Source: Betaproteobacteria bacterium (GTDB lineage Bacteria; Pseudomonadota; Gammaproteobacteria; Burkholderiales; Casimicrobiaceae). From it: a stretch of DNA of 53,973 nucleotides. The translations under genes and the position numbers were made by a program. The stretch's first letter is position 1. Every line of letters begins with the position of its first letter. The notes beneath the pieces are model-generated. The model did no database searches. It had not been told where the DNA came from and saw only the letters and a program-made list of their open reading frames with translations. Below, piece after piece: positions 17,281 to 28,181 of the stretch. The stretch is taken from positions 1 to 53,973 of the forward strand of contig JAGXBK010000003.1 in NCBI GenBank assembly GCA_018971195.1. The letters are read 5' to 3'.

Positions 17281-18033
17281 ATGAAGATTCTCGTTTCCGT
17301 CAAGCGCGTCATCGACTTCAACGTCAAGGTCCGGGTCCGGCCCGACGGCACCGGCGTCGAGACCGCAAATGTAAAGATGTCGATGAACCCGTTCGACGAG
17401 ATCGCCGTGGAAGAGGCGATACGGCTGAAGGAGAAAGGCATCGCCACCGAGGTCATCGCGGTGTCGTGCGGCGGCGCGGCGTGCCAGGAAACGCTGCGCA
17501 CGGCGCTCGCACTCGGCGCCGATCGAGCGATCCTGGTCCTGACGGACGTCGAGCTGCAGCCGCTGGCGGTGGCGAAGCTGCTGCGCGCGCTCGTGCAGAA
17601 GGAACTGCCGCAGATCGTCCTTCTCGGCAAGCAGGCGATCGACGACGATGCGAACCAGACCGGCCAGATGCTCGCCGCGCTGCTCGACTGGCCGCAGGCC
17701 ACCTTCGCGTCGAAAGTCGACGTCGCGGGCGCCACCGCGACGGTGAAGCGCGAGGTCGACGGCGGCCTCGAGACGGTCGAGGTCGCGCTGCCCGCGGTGG
17801 TGACGACCGATCTTCGCCTCAACGAGCCGCGTTACGCGACGCTCCCGAACATCATGAAGGCGAAGAAGAAGCCGCTCGACACGCTGGCCCCCGAGGCGCT
17901 GGGGGTCGACGTGGCCCCGAGGCTCGTGACCGTCAAGGTGACCGAGCCCGCGAAGCGCAAGGGTGGAGGTCGTGTCGCCGATGTCAAGGAGCTGGTTGCC
18001 AAGCTGCGCAACGAGGCCAAGATTCTGTCCTAG
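17281..18033 (+). CDS. etfB: Electron transfer flavoprotein, beta subunit
   Basis: The 250-residue subunit begins [19 protein letters not shown] and includes [32 protein letters not shown], and the ETF-beta signature region [34 protein letters not shown]. With EtfA it forms a soluble FAD/AMP heterodimer that accepts electrons from acyl-CoA dehydrogenases. It is followed by etfA after 36 bp and then by an acyl-CoA dehydrogenase, so donor and carrier are probably cotranscribed. The membrane acceptor ETF-QO is encoded at 25336-27030 on the other strand. The ATG at 17281 is the family start. Confidence 0.97.
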   Translation: MKILVSVKRVIDFNVKVRVRPDGTGVETANVKMSMNPFDEIAVEEAIRLKEKGIATEVIAVSCGGAACQETLRTALALGADRAILVLTDVELQPLAVAKLLRALVQKELPQIVLLGKQAIDDDANQTGQMLAALLDWPQATFASKVDVAGATATVKREVDGGLETVEVALPAVVTTDLRLNEPRYATLPNIMKAKKKPLDTLAPEALGVDVAPRLVTVKVTEPAKRKGGGRVADVKELVAKLRNEAKILS

Positions 18034-18069
18034 GGCGGACCCGTCCGGATCGCTGCAGAGAGGTTACCG

Positions 18070-19011
18070 ATGTCCATTCTCGTCATCGCGGAGCACGACA
18101 ACGCGTCGCTCAAGTCGGCCACCCTGCACGCGATCACGGCGGCGCGAAAGCTCGGCGACGACATCCATGTCCTCGTGGCGGGCGGCGACGCCGGTGCCGC
18201 GGTCGCGGCAGCCGCTGCGATCGCGGGCGTGGGCCGGGTGCTCCACGTCGACGCGGACCATCTGCGGCAGCCTACCGCCGAGAACGTCGCTGCGACGACG
18301 CTGGCAGTGGTCGCGCGCGGCGGCTATACGCATGTGCTGGCGGCGGCAACGAGCTTCGGCAAGAACGTGGCGCCGCGCATCGCGGCCACGCTGGATGTCG
18401 CGCAGATCTCGGACATCACCGGCATCGAGGCGCCGGACACCTTCGTGCGCCCGATCTACGCCGGGAATGCGTTCGCGACGGTGCGGTCGATGGATCCGAT
18501 CAAGGTGATCACGGTGCGCACGACGGCATTCGATGCCGCGCCGGCGACCGGAGGAAGCGCGGTGATCGAGGAGATCCCCGCGGGGCCGGAGATCCGGACG
18601 TCGAAGGTCACCGGCCAGGAATTCTCGAAGTCCGAGCGGCCGGAGCTCACCAGTGCGCGCATCGTCGTGTCGGGCGGGCGCGGCATGGGCAGCGGCGAGA
18701 ACTTCCGCCTGCTGGAGGCGCTCGCCGACAGGTTGAACGCGGCCATCGGCGCGTCGCGCGCCGCGGTCGATGCGGGCTTCGTTCCCAACGATTACCAGGT
18801 GGGCCAGACGGGCAAGATCGTCGCGCCGGATCTCTACGTGGCCGTCGGCATTTCGGGGGCGATCCAGCATCTCGCGGGAATGAAGGACAGCAAGGTCATC
18901 GTCGCGATCAACAAGGATGCCGAGGCGCCGATCTTCCAGATCGCCGATTACGGCCTGGTCGGTGATCTCTTCGAGATCATTCCGGCGCTGACCCGCGAAC
19001 TGTCGGCCTAG
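18070..19011 (+). CDS. etfA: Electron transfer flavoprotein, alpha subunit
   Basis: The 313-residue subunit begins [20 protein letters not shown]. It carries the FAD-binding C-terminal domain with [25 protein letters not shown], followed by [50 protein letters not shown] and the end [16 protein letters not shown]. These are the invariant ETF-alpha FAD motifs. It binds FAD and docks to dehydrogenases together with EtfB. A ribosome site (agagaggt) precedes the ATG. The gene lies 93 bp before the acyl-CoA dehydrogenase. Confidence 0.97.
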   Translation: MSILVIAEHDNASLKSATLHAITAARKLGDDIHVLVAGGDAGAAVAAAAAIAGVGRVLHVDADHLRQPTAENVAATTLAVVARGGYTHVLAAATSFGKNVAPRIAATLDVAQISDITGIEAPDTFVRPIYAGNAFATVRSMDPIKVITVRTTAFDAAPATGGSAVIEEIPAGPEIRTSKVTGQEFSKSERPELTSARIVVSGGRGMGSGENFRLLEALADRLNAAIGASRAAVDAGFVPNDYQVGQTGKIVAPDLYVAVGISGAIQHLAGMKDSKVIVAINKDAEAPIFQIADYGLVGDLFEIIPALTRELSA

Positions 19012-19104
19012 GAGCGCCGTGGCCGCGGCGCGGGAATGCCGCCTGCAGGCATCGCGCAGCGCGATGCGTTACGCTATTGCCGTCGCCACTCGCCGCGAAT
19101 CGCC

Positions 19105-20907
19105 ATGAGCACCTACCACGCGCCCCTCGCCGACATGCAGTTCGTGCTGCACGACCTCGCGGGCCTGTCGCAGGTTGCGACGCTGCCGGGGTTCGAGGAC
19201 GCCACGCCCGATACCGTCGCGGCGATCCTCGAGGAAGCTGGCAGGTTCGCGACCGAGGTCCTGGATCCGCTCAATGCCAGCGGCGACCGGGAAGGCGCAA
19301 CGCTGCTGCCCGACGGCTCGGTGCGCACGCCGGCGGGTTTCCGCGACGCATATTCGCGGTATGCCGCGAACGGCTGGAACGGCCTCACCAAGGCCGTCGA
19401 GTTCGGCGGGCAGGGCCTGCCGCAAGTCGTCGCCACCGCGGTCGAGGAGATGTGGCACGCATCGAACATGGCATTCGACCTGTGCCCGCTGCTGACGCAG
19501 GGGGCGATCGACGCCATCGAGCTCTGCGGCAACGCCGAGCAGAAGGCCCGGTACCTGCCGGCGATGGTCTCGGGCAAGTGGACGGGCACGATGAACCTGA
19601 CCGAGCCGCAAGCAGGCTCCGACCTGGCCGCGGTCCGCACCCGGGCGCTTCCGCAGGCCGACGGCAGCTACCGGATCCACGGACAGAAGATCTTCATCAC
19701 CTTCGGCGAGCACGACTACACCGAGAACATCATCCACCTCGTGCTGGCACGCACGCCCGACGCCCCCGAAGGGGTCAAGGGCATCTCGCTGTTCATCGTG
19801 CCGAAGGTGCTGCTGAATGCCGATGGCTCGCTCGGGGATCGCAACGACGTGCGCTGCGTCTCGCTCGAGCACAAGCTCGGCATCCATGCGAGCCCGACCG
19901 CGGTGCTCGCCTATGGTGACCATGGCGGCGCCGTGGGCTATCTGGTCGGCGAGGAGAATCGCGGCCTCGAGTACATGTTCGTCATGATGAACCTGGCGCG
20001 ATTCTCGGTGGGCATGGAAGGCGTGGGGCTCTCCGAGCGTGCGTACCAGCGCGCGGTCGCCTACGCCCGCGAGCGGGTCCAGGGCAGGCCGGTCGGCGCG
20101 GAGCGCGGGGCGCAAGAGGCGCCGATCATCGAGCATCCGGACGTCCGCCGCATGCTGATGACCATGCGCGCGTACACCGAGGCGATGCGTGCGATCGGGT
20201 ACGTGACCGCCGCGGCCCTGGACAACGCCCGGCACGCGCCGAGCGCGAAGCTGCGCAATGAGCACCAGGCGTTCGTCGACTTCATGATCCCGATCGTCAA
20301 GGGTTGGTGCACCGAGGTCGCGCAGGAGGTCACCTACCTCGGTGTCCAGGTGCATGGCGGCATGGGTTTCATCGAGGAAACCGGGGCGGCGCAGCATTGC
20401 CGTGACGCGCGGATCATTACCATCTACGAAGGGACGACCGGCATCCAGGCCAACGACCTGATCGGGCGCAAGACGGCCCGCGACGGCGGTGCGGTCGCGC
20501 GGTCCGTGGCGAAGCAGATCGCGCAGGTCGCCGCCGATTGCGCGTCCGCCGCAGACCCGTCGCTGCAGGCGATCGGCCCGCGCCTGGGCGCGGCCTGCCG
20601 CGCGCTGGAGGGCGCCATCGACTGGGTGGTGACGAGCTACGGCACGGACACCCGCATCGCCCATGCCGGAGCGGTGCCGTATCTCGAGCTGTGGGGCCTG
20701 ACCGCCGGCGCATGGCAACTGGCGCGCGCGGCGCTGATCGCCGCGGACCGCCTGCGCGACCGCAGCGGCGACGCCGCGTTCTGGAGCGCCAAGCTCGCGA
20801 CCGCACGCTATTACGCCGAGGCGGTGCTGCCGCAGGCTGCGGCCTGTGCGCACGCGATGGCCGACGGCAGCGCCAGCGCGCTGGCGCTCGCGACCGAGCA
20901 GTTCTGA
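19105..20907 (+). CDS. Acyl-CoA dehydrogenase, long (about 600 aa) DmdC-like type
   Basis: The 600-residue flavoenzyme has the acyl-CoA dehydrogenase fold: NLTEPQAGSDLAAVRTRA and GQKIFITFGEHD (FAD and substrate contacts), the middle beta domain, helical C-domain with VQVHGGMGFIEETGAAQHCRDARI and IYEGTTGIQANDLIGRK (the latter carrying the expected catalytic Glu), and the extra about 130-residue C-terminal domain seen in the DmdC/AcdA-like group. Substrate may be a medium or long acyl-CoA or a thio-substituted one; sequence alone does not decide. The ATG at 19105 (MSTYHAPLADMQF) is the family start. Position behind etfBA supports electron transfer to that ETF. Confidence 0.92.
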   Translation: MSTYHAPLADMQFVLHDLAGLSQVATLPGFEDATPDTVAAILEEAGRFATEVLDPLNASGDREGATLLPDGSVRTPAGFRDAYSRYAANGWNGLTKAVEFGGQGLPQVVATAVEEMWHASNMAFDLCPLLTQGAIDAIELCGNAEQKARYLPAMVSGKWTGTMNLTEPQAGSDLAAVRTRALPQADGSYRIHGQKIFITFGEHDYTENIIHLVLARTPDAPEGVKGISLFIVPKVLLNADGSLGDRNDVRCVSLEHKLGIHASPTAVLAYGDHGGAVGYLVGEENRGLEYMFVMMNLARFSVGMEGVGLSERAYQRAVAYARERVQGRPVGAERGAQEAPIIEHPDVRRMLMTMRAYTEAMRAIGYVTAAALDNARHAPSAKLRNEHQAFVDFMIPIVKGWCTEVAQEVTYLGVQVHGGMGFIEETGAAQHCRDARIITIYEGTTGIQANDLIGRKTARDGGAVARSVAKQIAQVAADCASAADPSLQAIGPRLGAACRALEGAIDWVVTSYGTDTRIAHAGAVPYLELWGLTAGAWQLARAALIAADRLRDRSGDAAFWSAKLATARYYAEAVLPQAAACAHAMADGSASALALATEQF

Positions 20908-20929
20908 CCTCGTCCGTCGCGCTCCCCGC

Positions 20930-22138
20930 ATGCCGACCCGGGATCGTTCGTCGTTCTATGCCGAGCTGGAGCGCCAGCTCGACCAGGCACGTGCCAGCGG
21001 CCTGTACAAGACCGAGCGCGTCCTGCTGTCGCGACAGGGGCCCGAAGTGATGGGCGACGACGGCGTCCTGCGGATCAATCTCTGCTCGAACAACTACCTC
21101 GGGCTCTCCGGAGACGATGAACTGGTCGAGGCCGGAATCGAGACGCTGAAGGCCTTCGGCTACGGCATGTCGTCGGTGCGCTTCATCTGCGGGACCCAGA
21201 GCATCCACAGGGCCCTGGAGAAGCGGCTCGCCGAGTTCCTGGGAACCGAGGATGCCATCCTCTATGCCGCCGCGTTCGATGCCAACGGGGGGCTCTTCGA
21301 GTGCCTGCTCGATGACCGCGACGCGGTCGTCTCCGACGAGCTGAACCATGCGTCGATCATCGACGGCATCCGGCTGTGTCGCGCGCGGCGGTTCCGGTAT
21401 GCTCACGACGACATGGCGGATCTCGAGGCGAAGCTGCGTGACGCCGCCTCGTGCCGGTTTCGGATCATCGCGACCGACGGCGTGTTCTCGATGGACGGGA
21501 CCATTGCGCGTCTGGACGCGATCTGCGACCTCGCCGATCGCCACGACGCGCTGGTGATGATCGACGACAGCCACGCGACCGGATTCATGGGCAGGACCGG
21601 CCGTGGAACGCACGAGCATCATGGGGTGATGGAGCGCGTCGACATTGTCACCGGCACGCTGGGCAAGGCGCTCGGCGGCGCGATGGGAGGTTTCACGGCA
21701 GGGCGCAAGACGCTGATCGACATGCTTCGGCAGCGGTCGCGGCCTTATCTCTTCTCCAACAGCCTGGCGCCGGTGATTGTCGGGACGTCGCTGCACGTCC
21801 TCGATCGGCTGACCGCGTCGAGCTCGCTGCGGGACCGCCTGTTCGACAACGCGGTCCACGTGCGCGCTGCGCTGGCGAAAATGGGATACACGCTCAAGCC
21901 CGGCACGCACCCGATCATTCCGGTGATGGTGTTCGATGCGCCGCTCGCGCAGCAACTCGCGGATAGCCTCTATCGGTCCGGCGTGCTGGTAACGGGCTTC
22001 TTCCACCCGGTCGTTCCGCTGGGACAGGCCCGCGTGCGCGTGCAGGTCTCGGCCGCGCACACGCGCGGGCAACTCGACCGATCGATGGAGGCGTTCGCCG
22101 CCGCGGGCCGCGCGCTCGGAATCCTGCAGGCCGGGTGA
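20930..22138 (+). CDS. kbl: Glycine C-acetyltransferase (2-amino-3-ketobutyrate CoA ligase)
   Basis: The 402-residue PLP enzyme belongs to the alpha-oxoamine synthase family. It shows NLCSNNYLGLSGDDELVEA, AAFDANGGLFECLLDDRDAV, SDELNHASIIDGIRLC, DDSHATGFMGRTGRGTHEH and the PLP-lysine motif TGTLGKALGGAMGGFTAGRK, then RQRSRPYLFSNSLAP. These match Kbl more closely than BioF, HemA or serine palmitoyltransferase. It converts 2-amino-3-ketobutyrate plus CoA to glycine and acetyl-CoA in threonine breakdown. Its usual partner tdh is absent from the window. It starts 22 bp after the acyl-CoA dehydrogenase stop, so it is likely in the same transcript. Confidence 0.92.
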   Translation: MPTRDRSSFYAELERQLDQARASGLYKTERVLLSRQGPEVMGDDGVLRINLCSNNYLGLSGDDELVEAGIETLKAFGYGMSSVRFICGTQSIHRALEKRLAEFLGTEDAILYAAAFDANGGLFECLLDDRDAVVSDELNHASIIDGIRLCRARRFRYAHDDMADLEAKLRDAASCRFRIIATDGVFSMDGTIARLDAICDLADRHDALVMIDDSHATGFMGRTGRGTHEHHGVMERVDIVTGTLGKALGGAMGGFTAGRKTLIDMLRQRSRPYLFSNSLAPVIVGTSLHVLDRLTASSSLRDRLFDNAVHVRAALAKMGYTLKPGTHPIIPVMVFDAPLAQQLADSLYRSGVLVTGFFHPVVPLGQARVRVQVSAAHTRGQLDRSMEAFAAAGRALGILQAG

Positions 22139-22275
22139 TCCGGGTGGCCCCGCGTCGATCGCCGATTCCCGGTCGCGTTGCCCGCGCATCGGGTGCGGGG
22201 TATCCTTGATCCGTTCGCGGCGGGCTGTTCGTCACGATGCGGGCGACCGCCCACGGCAGCCAAAGGGAGCGGGTC

Positions 22276-22677
22276 ATGTCGATCTACGGCGGACGTCGAG
22301 GTTGGAAGGACTTCAACGACGTTTTCCAGAAGCGTGCGGCGGGCGACGGGCCGGGCGCGACTGCGGCCTCGGCTGCAGCCGCCAGCGACGAATGGCTGGA
22401 CGCGCGCAAGGCCGCACCTGCGAACTACCTTCTCCCTTCGGCCCGCAAGTGGATCGATAGTCTTCCGGCCGACGTGCGTCCGAACGCGCTGGCGAGCCGC
22501 TATCCGAGAATCGTCAACCTGATCGCGGCGCAATGGACCGACCACGGCGCCTGCCCGCTGTTATTCGAGGATCTCCTCGGCGATCGCCGCGGCGGGCGCG
22601 CGGGATTCCCGCCCGACGTCCACCGCGACCTCGTGGGCCTGCAGGAATTCTGGTTCAACGGTCACGGCCTGCGCTGA
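22276..22677 (+). CDS. Hypothetical protein
   Basis: A 133-residue soluble protein that I do not recognise. It begins MSIYGGRRGWKDFNDVFQKR, has an Ala/Gly-rich low-complexity stretch at residues 22-40, then a more conserved-looking half with LLPSARKWIDSLPADVRPNALASRYPRI (written in two parts: a helix and an RYPRIVNLIAAQW segment) and FPPDVHRDLVGLQEFWFNG. No signal peptide, membrane span or cysteine motif is present. The start is supported by the ribosome site aaagggagcggg. It stands between kbl and the convergent asnS. Confidence 0.65.
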   Translation: MSIYGGRRGWKDFNDVFQKRAAGDGPGATAASAAAASDEWLDARKAAPANYLLPSARKWIDSLPADVRPNALASRYPRIVNLIAAQWTDHGACPLLFEDLLGDRRGGRAGFPPDVHRDLVGLQEFWFNGHGLR

Positions 22678-22729
22678 GCGCGGGCGACGGCCGGGCAGTG
22701 CGGCGGGGCGTCGGTGCGCGAGCCCGCAG

Positions 22730-24130
<1,401 letters not shown>

Positions 24131-24256
24131 CGGAACCTCCGGCAAAAGCCTGAAACTCTATCGCGGACGGCGCAGTTGCGCGATCAGGCGTGGCGGTAAT
24201 ATTGGGCATGGCCGCAGGGACGTCAACCTGAACCACGCGGGAGCTTTCGCGCGATC

Positions 24257-25249
24257 ATGGTCGTCAAGTCTCCTACAGCTCCGTCGCACGGGGCCGAGGT
24301 GTTCGATCTCGCCACCGGCGCGCGGCGCGCGGGCGGCGGGAGCCTGCGGATCGGGGTCGACCTGGGCGGCACCAAGACCGAGGTGATCGCGCTCGACGCG
24401 GACGGCCGCGAGCGGCTGCGCAGGCGCGAGCCGACGCCGCCGAACGACTATCTCGCGACGCTCGACCTGGTCGCGACGCTGGTCGCCGACGCCGAGCGCG
24501 CCTGCGGCTTCGCCCCCGGCACTGCCCGCGTGGGTATCGGCACGCCCGGCTCGGTGTCGCGTGCAACCGGGTTGCTGCGCGGATCCAATTCGGAGTGCTT
24601 GAACGGCATGCCGATCAAGCGCGATCTCGAGTCTCGACTCGGACGTACGGTAGCGATTGCCAACGACGCGAACTGCTTCGCGCTTTCCGAGGCGACCGAC
24701 GGCGCGGGATGCGATGCCGACATCGTGTTCGGGGCAATCCTCGGAACCGGTGTCGGCGGTGGTGTGGTGATCCGCGGGGAGCTGGTCGACGGACCGAACG
24801 GCATCGCCGGCGAATGGGGCCACAATGCGCTTCCCTGGCCGACCGACGGCGAATGCCCGGGCCCGGAATGTTTCTGCGGACGCCGCGGCTGCATCGAGAC
24901 CTGGCTTTCCGGACCGGGTCTCGTCCGCGACCACGCCGGGGTGCTGCCGGCTGCTAAGCCGACGGCGAAGGACATCGTCGCGCGCGCCGCCGCCGGCGAT
25001 CGCGCCTGCGAGGCGACGCTCGCGCGCTACGAGTTGCGGCTCGCGAGGTCGCTCGCCCACCTCATCAACATTCTCGATCCCGGCGTCATCGTGCTGGGCG
25101 GCGGTCTTTCCAATGTCGATCGCTGGTACGAGTCGGTGCCACGACTGTGGGGCCGGTGGGTGTTCTCGGATCGCGTGGACACGCGGCTCCTGCGCAACGT
25201 GCACGGCGATTCCAGCGGCGTACGCGGCGCGGCCTGGATCGCTGCCTAG
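24257..25249 (+). CDS. ROK family sugar kinase
   Basis: A 330-residue kinase with the ATP-binding motif IGVDLGGTKTEVIALDADG, the phosphate-2 region IANDANCFALSEATDGAG, ILGTGVGGGVVIRGELV, and the ROK signature with zinc ligands: GEWGHNAL (His) and GPECFCGRRGCIETWLSGP (three Cys). The adenosine motif is GVIVLGGGLSNV. Family members phosphorylate fructose, glucose, N-acetylglucosamine or N-acetylmannosamine; substrate is not readable here. The N-terminal 27 residues before IGVDLGG are longer than usual, and starting inside them would need a non-ATG codon. No sugar transport or regulator genes are adjacent. Confidence 0.88.
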   Translation: MVVKSPTAPSHGAEVFDLATGARRAGGGSLRIGVDLGGTKTEVIALDADGRERLRRREPTPPNDYLATLDLVATLVADAERACGFAPGTARVGIGTPGSVSRATGLLRGSNSECLNGMPIKRDLESRLGRTVAIANDANCFALSEATDGAGCDADIVFGAILGTGVGGGVVIRGELVDGPNGIAGEWGHNALPWPTDGECPGPECFCGRRGCIETWLSGPGLVRDHAGVLPAAKPTAKDIVARAAAGDRACEATLARYELRLARSLAHLINILDPGVIVLGGGLSNVDRWYESVPRLWGRWVFSDRVDTRLLRNVHGDSSGVRGAAWIAA

Positions 25250-25335
25250 GGCGCGTCGGCGCCTGCGCGCCGCGACCGCAGCTCCTGGATCGCACGATCG
25301 GACGCGCGCCGGAAGGCGCGGATCCGTGCATCGCA

Positions 25336-27030
25336 TCACATGCCGCTGTAGTTCGGTCCGCCCCCGCCCTCGGGCGTGACCCAGTGGATGTTCTGCCGCG
25401 GATCCTTGATGTCGCAGGTCTTGCAGTGGACGCAGTTCTGCGCGTTGATCTGCAGGCGACGCGCCGGTTCCGACGGCGGGCGCGCGGCGGAGTCTTCCAC
25501 GGCGCCGGCCTGCTCGACGACGAATTCGTAGACGCCTGCGGGGCAATAGCGCGCCTCGGGACCGTCGTAGATCCGCAGGTTCACGTCGACGGGTATCGCC
25601 GGGTCGCGCAGCTTCAGGTGCACCGGCTGATCCTCGACGTGATTGGTGTTCGACAGATACACCGACGACATCCGGTCGAAGGTGACGACACCATCGTATT
25701 TCGGGTAGCGGATCGGAGGCATTTCCGCAGCCGGGCGCAGCGCCTCGTTGTCGGGTTTGCCGTGGCGCAGGGTCCAGGGCACGAGCTTTCCCAGGCCGAG
25801 GTCGTTCAGCCACATGTGGACCCCGCCGTGCAGGGTTCCGGCCCACAGACCCCAGCGCAGCCCGGGCTTGACGTTGCGCACCTTGTACAGGTCTTCGTAG
25901 ACCCAAGACGAGCGCCACGACGACGCGTAGTCGGCGAGCTCGTCGCGCGAGCGGTCGGCGCACAGCGCGGCGAACGCCGACTCGGCGGCGAGCATCCCGG
26001 TCTTCATCGCGTTGTGCGAACCCTTGATCCGCGGGAGATTGACGAAACCCGCGGCACAGCCGACCAGCGCACCCCCGGGGAAGCAGAGCTTCGGCACCGA
26101 CTGCAATCCGCCCTCGTTGATCGCGCGCGCGCCGTAGCCGATGCGTCGGCCCCCTTCGAACATCGGGCGGATGGCAGGATGCAGCTTGAAGCGCTGGAAC
26201 TCGTCGTAGGGCGACAGTTGCGGATTCGCGTAGTTCAGGTGGACGACGAAGCCGACGGCGACCAGGTTGTCGTCGAAATGATAGGCGAACGAGCCGCCGC
26301 CGGTTGCGTCGTCGAGCGGCCACCCCTGGCTGTGCATCACCAGGCCCCGCTGGTGGCATTGCGGCGCGACCTGCCACAGTTCCTTGATGCCGATGCCGTA
26401 TTTCTGCGGATCGACGTCGTCGCGGAGGTTGAACCTGCGCATCAGGTCCTGCGACAGCGAGCCCCGGCAGCCTTCCGCGAACAGCGTGTAGCGCGCATGC
26501 AGCTCCATTCCGGGCTGGTAATCAGCCTTGTGCGATCCGTCCCGGGCGATGCCCATGTCGCCGGTCGCTACACCCGCCACTGCACCCGCCTCGTCGTACA
26601 GCACTTCGGACGCGGGGAATCCGGGATAGATCTCGACGCCGAGCTGCTCGGCCTGGCCGGCGAGCCAGCGGCAGACGTTGCCGAGGCTCGCGATGTAGTT
26701 GCCGTGATTGCCCATCAGCGGTGGCAGCGTCCAGTTGGGGATGCGCCAGGCCCTGCGCTCGGTCAGGACGAGAAAGCGGTCCTCGGTGACCGGGGTGCTC
26801 AACGGGGCTCCCCGCGCTTTCCAGTCGGGAAACAGCTCGTCGAGTGCCTTCGGATCGATGACGGCGCCGGAGAGGATGTGGGCGCCGATCTCCGAGCCCT
26901 TTTCCAGGATGCATACCGAGGTCTCGCGCGACGCGGCAGCGGCGAGCTGCTTGAGGCGAATCGCCGCGGCGAGGCCGGCGGGTCCGCCACCGACGATCAC
27001 CACGTCGTACTCCATCGCTTCGCGCGTCAT
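25336..27030 (-). CDS. etfD: Electron transfer flavoprotein-ubiquinone oxidoreductase
   Basis: The 564-residue inner-membrane-associated enzyme passes electrons from reduced ETF to ubiquinone. It shows the FAD-binding N-terminus YDVVIVGGGPAGLAAAIRLKQ, LSGAVIDPKALDELFPDWK, the GCRGSLSQ region, GCAAGFVNLPRIKGSHNAMK, and the C-terminal 4Fe-4S cluster with YCPAGVYEF and QNCVHCKTCDIKDPRQNIHW. Start choice: ATG at 27030 is 6 nt behind gaggtcc; another ATG lies directly before it at 27033. It forms one pathway with etfBA and the acyl-CoA dehydrogenase about 5 kb away. The promoter probably lies in the AT-rich spot shared with the divergent CobD-like gene. Confidence 0.95.
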   Translation of the reverse strand: MTREAMEYDVVIVGGGPAGLAAAIRLKQLAAAASRETSVCILEKGSEIGAHILSGAVIDPKALDELFPDWKARGAPLSTPVTEDRFLVLTERRAWRIPNWTLPPLMGNHGNYIASLGNVCRWLAGQAEQLGVEIYPGFPASEVLYDEAGAVAGVATGDMGIARDGSHKADYQPGMELHARYTLFAEGCRGSLSQDLMRRFNLRDDVDPQKYGIGIKELWQVAPQCHQRGLVMHSQGWPLDDATGGGSFAYHFDDNLVAVGFVVHLNYANPQLSPYDEFQRFKLHPAIRPMFEGGRRIGYGARAINEGGLQSVPKLCFPGGALVGCAAGFVNLPRIKGSHNAMKTGMLAAESAFAALCADRSRDELADYASSWRSSWVYEDLYKVRNVKPGLRWGLWAGTLHGGVHMWLNDLGLGKLVPWTLRHGKPDNEALRPAAEMPPIRYPKYDGVVTFDRMSSVYLSNTNHVEDQPVHLKLRDPAIPVDVNLRIYDGPEARYCPAGVYEFVVEQAGAVEDSAARPPSEPARRLQINAQNCVHCKTCDIKDPRQNIHWVTPEGGGGPNYSGM

Positions 27031-27076
27031 CATGGACCTCGGGCGTCGCGGCACGCCGGTCGGAAAACAGGGCTCA

Positions 27077-27084
27077 ATTATAAT
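27077..27084. promoter_or_regulatory. Palindromic -10 element between divergent ETF-QO and CobD-like genes
   Basis: The 8-bp palindrome attataat gives a perfect TATAAT on both strands (plus 27079-27084, minus 27082-27077) in a GC-rich context, 47 bp before the ETF-QO start and about 95 bp before the CobD-like start. -35 boxes are weak on both sides, so one or both directions may depend on an activator. Confidence 0.5.
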
Positions 27085-27178
27085 GACCCGATATGGAACA
27101 GGCACGCATCGAACGGGCAGGGGCGGCGGTCGACGGCACCGTCGCATCGACGCCGGCCGGGCGGGGCGTCCTGCGCGG

Positions 27179-28141
27179 ATGAAGCTGCTCGCGATCCTCG
27201 CCGCACTTGGATTCGAGCAGTGGCGGGCATTCGAATGGCGCGTGGCCATCGAGCGCGGCTTTCACGAGTATGCGCGCGCACTCGAGCAGCGTTTCAACGG
27301 CGGCACGCGCGGGCAGGGCATCATCGCCGCCGCCATCGCCATTGTCCCGCCGGTGGCAGCCGTCGCCCTGGCCTGGGCGCTCCTCGATCGCACGCAGCCG
27401 TTGCTCGGTCTGCTGCTCGATATCGTTGTTCTCTACCTGCTGATGGGATTCCGCCATTTCAGCCACGCGATCTCGCTGATCATCGTCGCGCTGAAAGGCG
27501 GCGACCTCGTCGGCGCGCGTCGTGCGCTCGCTGCCTGGCGGGGTGTGTCGTCCTCCGAACTTTCGAGCCAGGACGTCGCCAGGCTCGCGATCGAGCGCGG
27601 CTTCGCGGATGCGTATCGCCAGGTGTTCGCGGTCCTGTTCTGGTTCGTGGTGCTTCCCGGTCCCGCGGGCGCAGTGCTGTACCGGACGGCGGCGCTGCTC
27701 GCGGCGCAATGGAAAGGCGTGATCCCCGGCGACGACGCCAGCGTCATCGCGCGATCGCTCGAGGTCTTCGGCCGCCCCGCGCGACGTCTGCTGTGGCTGC
27801 TCGATTGGTTGCCGGCGCGCCTCACCGCGCTGTCGTTCGCGGCGGTGGGGGATTTCGAGGATGCCGTCGACTGCTGGCGCACCCAGGCGCAGCACTGGCC
27901 CGCGGCGCTGGGCGGCGAGACGATGGGTGTCGTGCTGGCGACCGGGGGTGGTGCACTCGGGGTGCAGCTGGGCGGACCCGTGCCAGGAATCGGCGGCGAG
28001 CCCGAGTTACGCCCGGAAGTGGGCACCGGCGAACCCGTCGAGGTCGAGCTGCTGCCTTCGGCGGTCGGCCTGGTGTGGCGAGCGCTGGTGCTGTGGCTGC
28101 TGCTCGTGTTCCTGCTGTCGCTCGCGAACTGGGCACCGTAG
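27179..28141 (+). CDS. CobD/CbiB family membrane protein
   Basis: The 320-residue protein resembles CobD/CbiB, the membrane enzyme that attaches aminopropanol in cobalamin synthesis. It has about five hydrophobic segments, FRHFSHAISLIIVALKGGD, RGVSSSELSSQDVARLAIE, FADAYRQVFAVLFWFVVLPGPAGAVLYR and a terminal helix WRALVLWLLLVFLLSL. Many betaproteobacteria carry this diverged copy next to rsgA and phhB with no other cobalamin genes, so the role is uncertain. The start at 27179 (MKLLAILAALGFEQW) lacks a strong ribosome site. A GC palindrome (ggcggcgcgccgcc, 28151-28164) follows the stop and may end transcription between it and the convergent rsgA. Confidence 0.8.
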   Translation: MKLLAILAALGFEQWRAFEWRVAIERGFHEYARALEQRFNGGTRGQGIIAAAIAIVPPVAAVALAWALLDRTQPLLGLLLDIVVLYLLMGFRHFSHAISLIIVALKGGDLVGARRALAAWRGVSSSELSSQDVARLAIERGFADAYRQVFAVLFWFVVLPGPAGAVLYRTAALLAAQWKGVIPGDDASVIARSLEVFGRPARRLLWLLDWLPARLTALSFAAVGDFEDAVDCWRTQAQHWPAALGGETMGVVLATGGGALGVQLGGPVPGIGGEPELRPEVGTGEPVEVELLPSAVGLVWRALVLWLLLVFLLSLANWAP

Positions 28142-28181
28142 CCGGACTTCGGCGGCGCGCCGCCGCCGAGGGATTCGTGAA

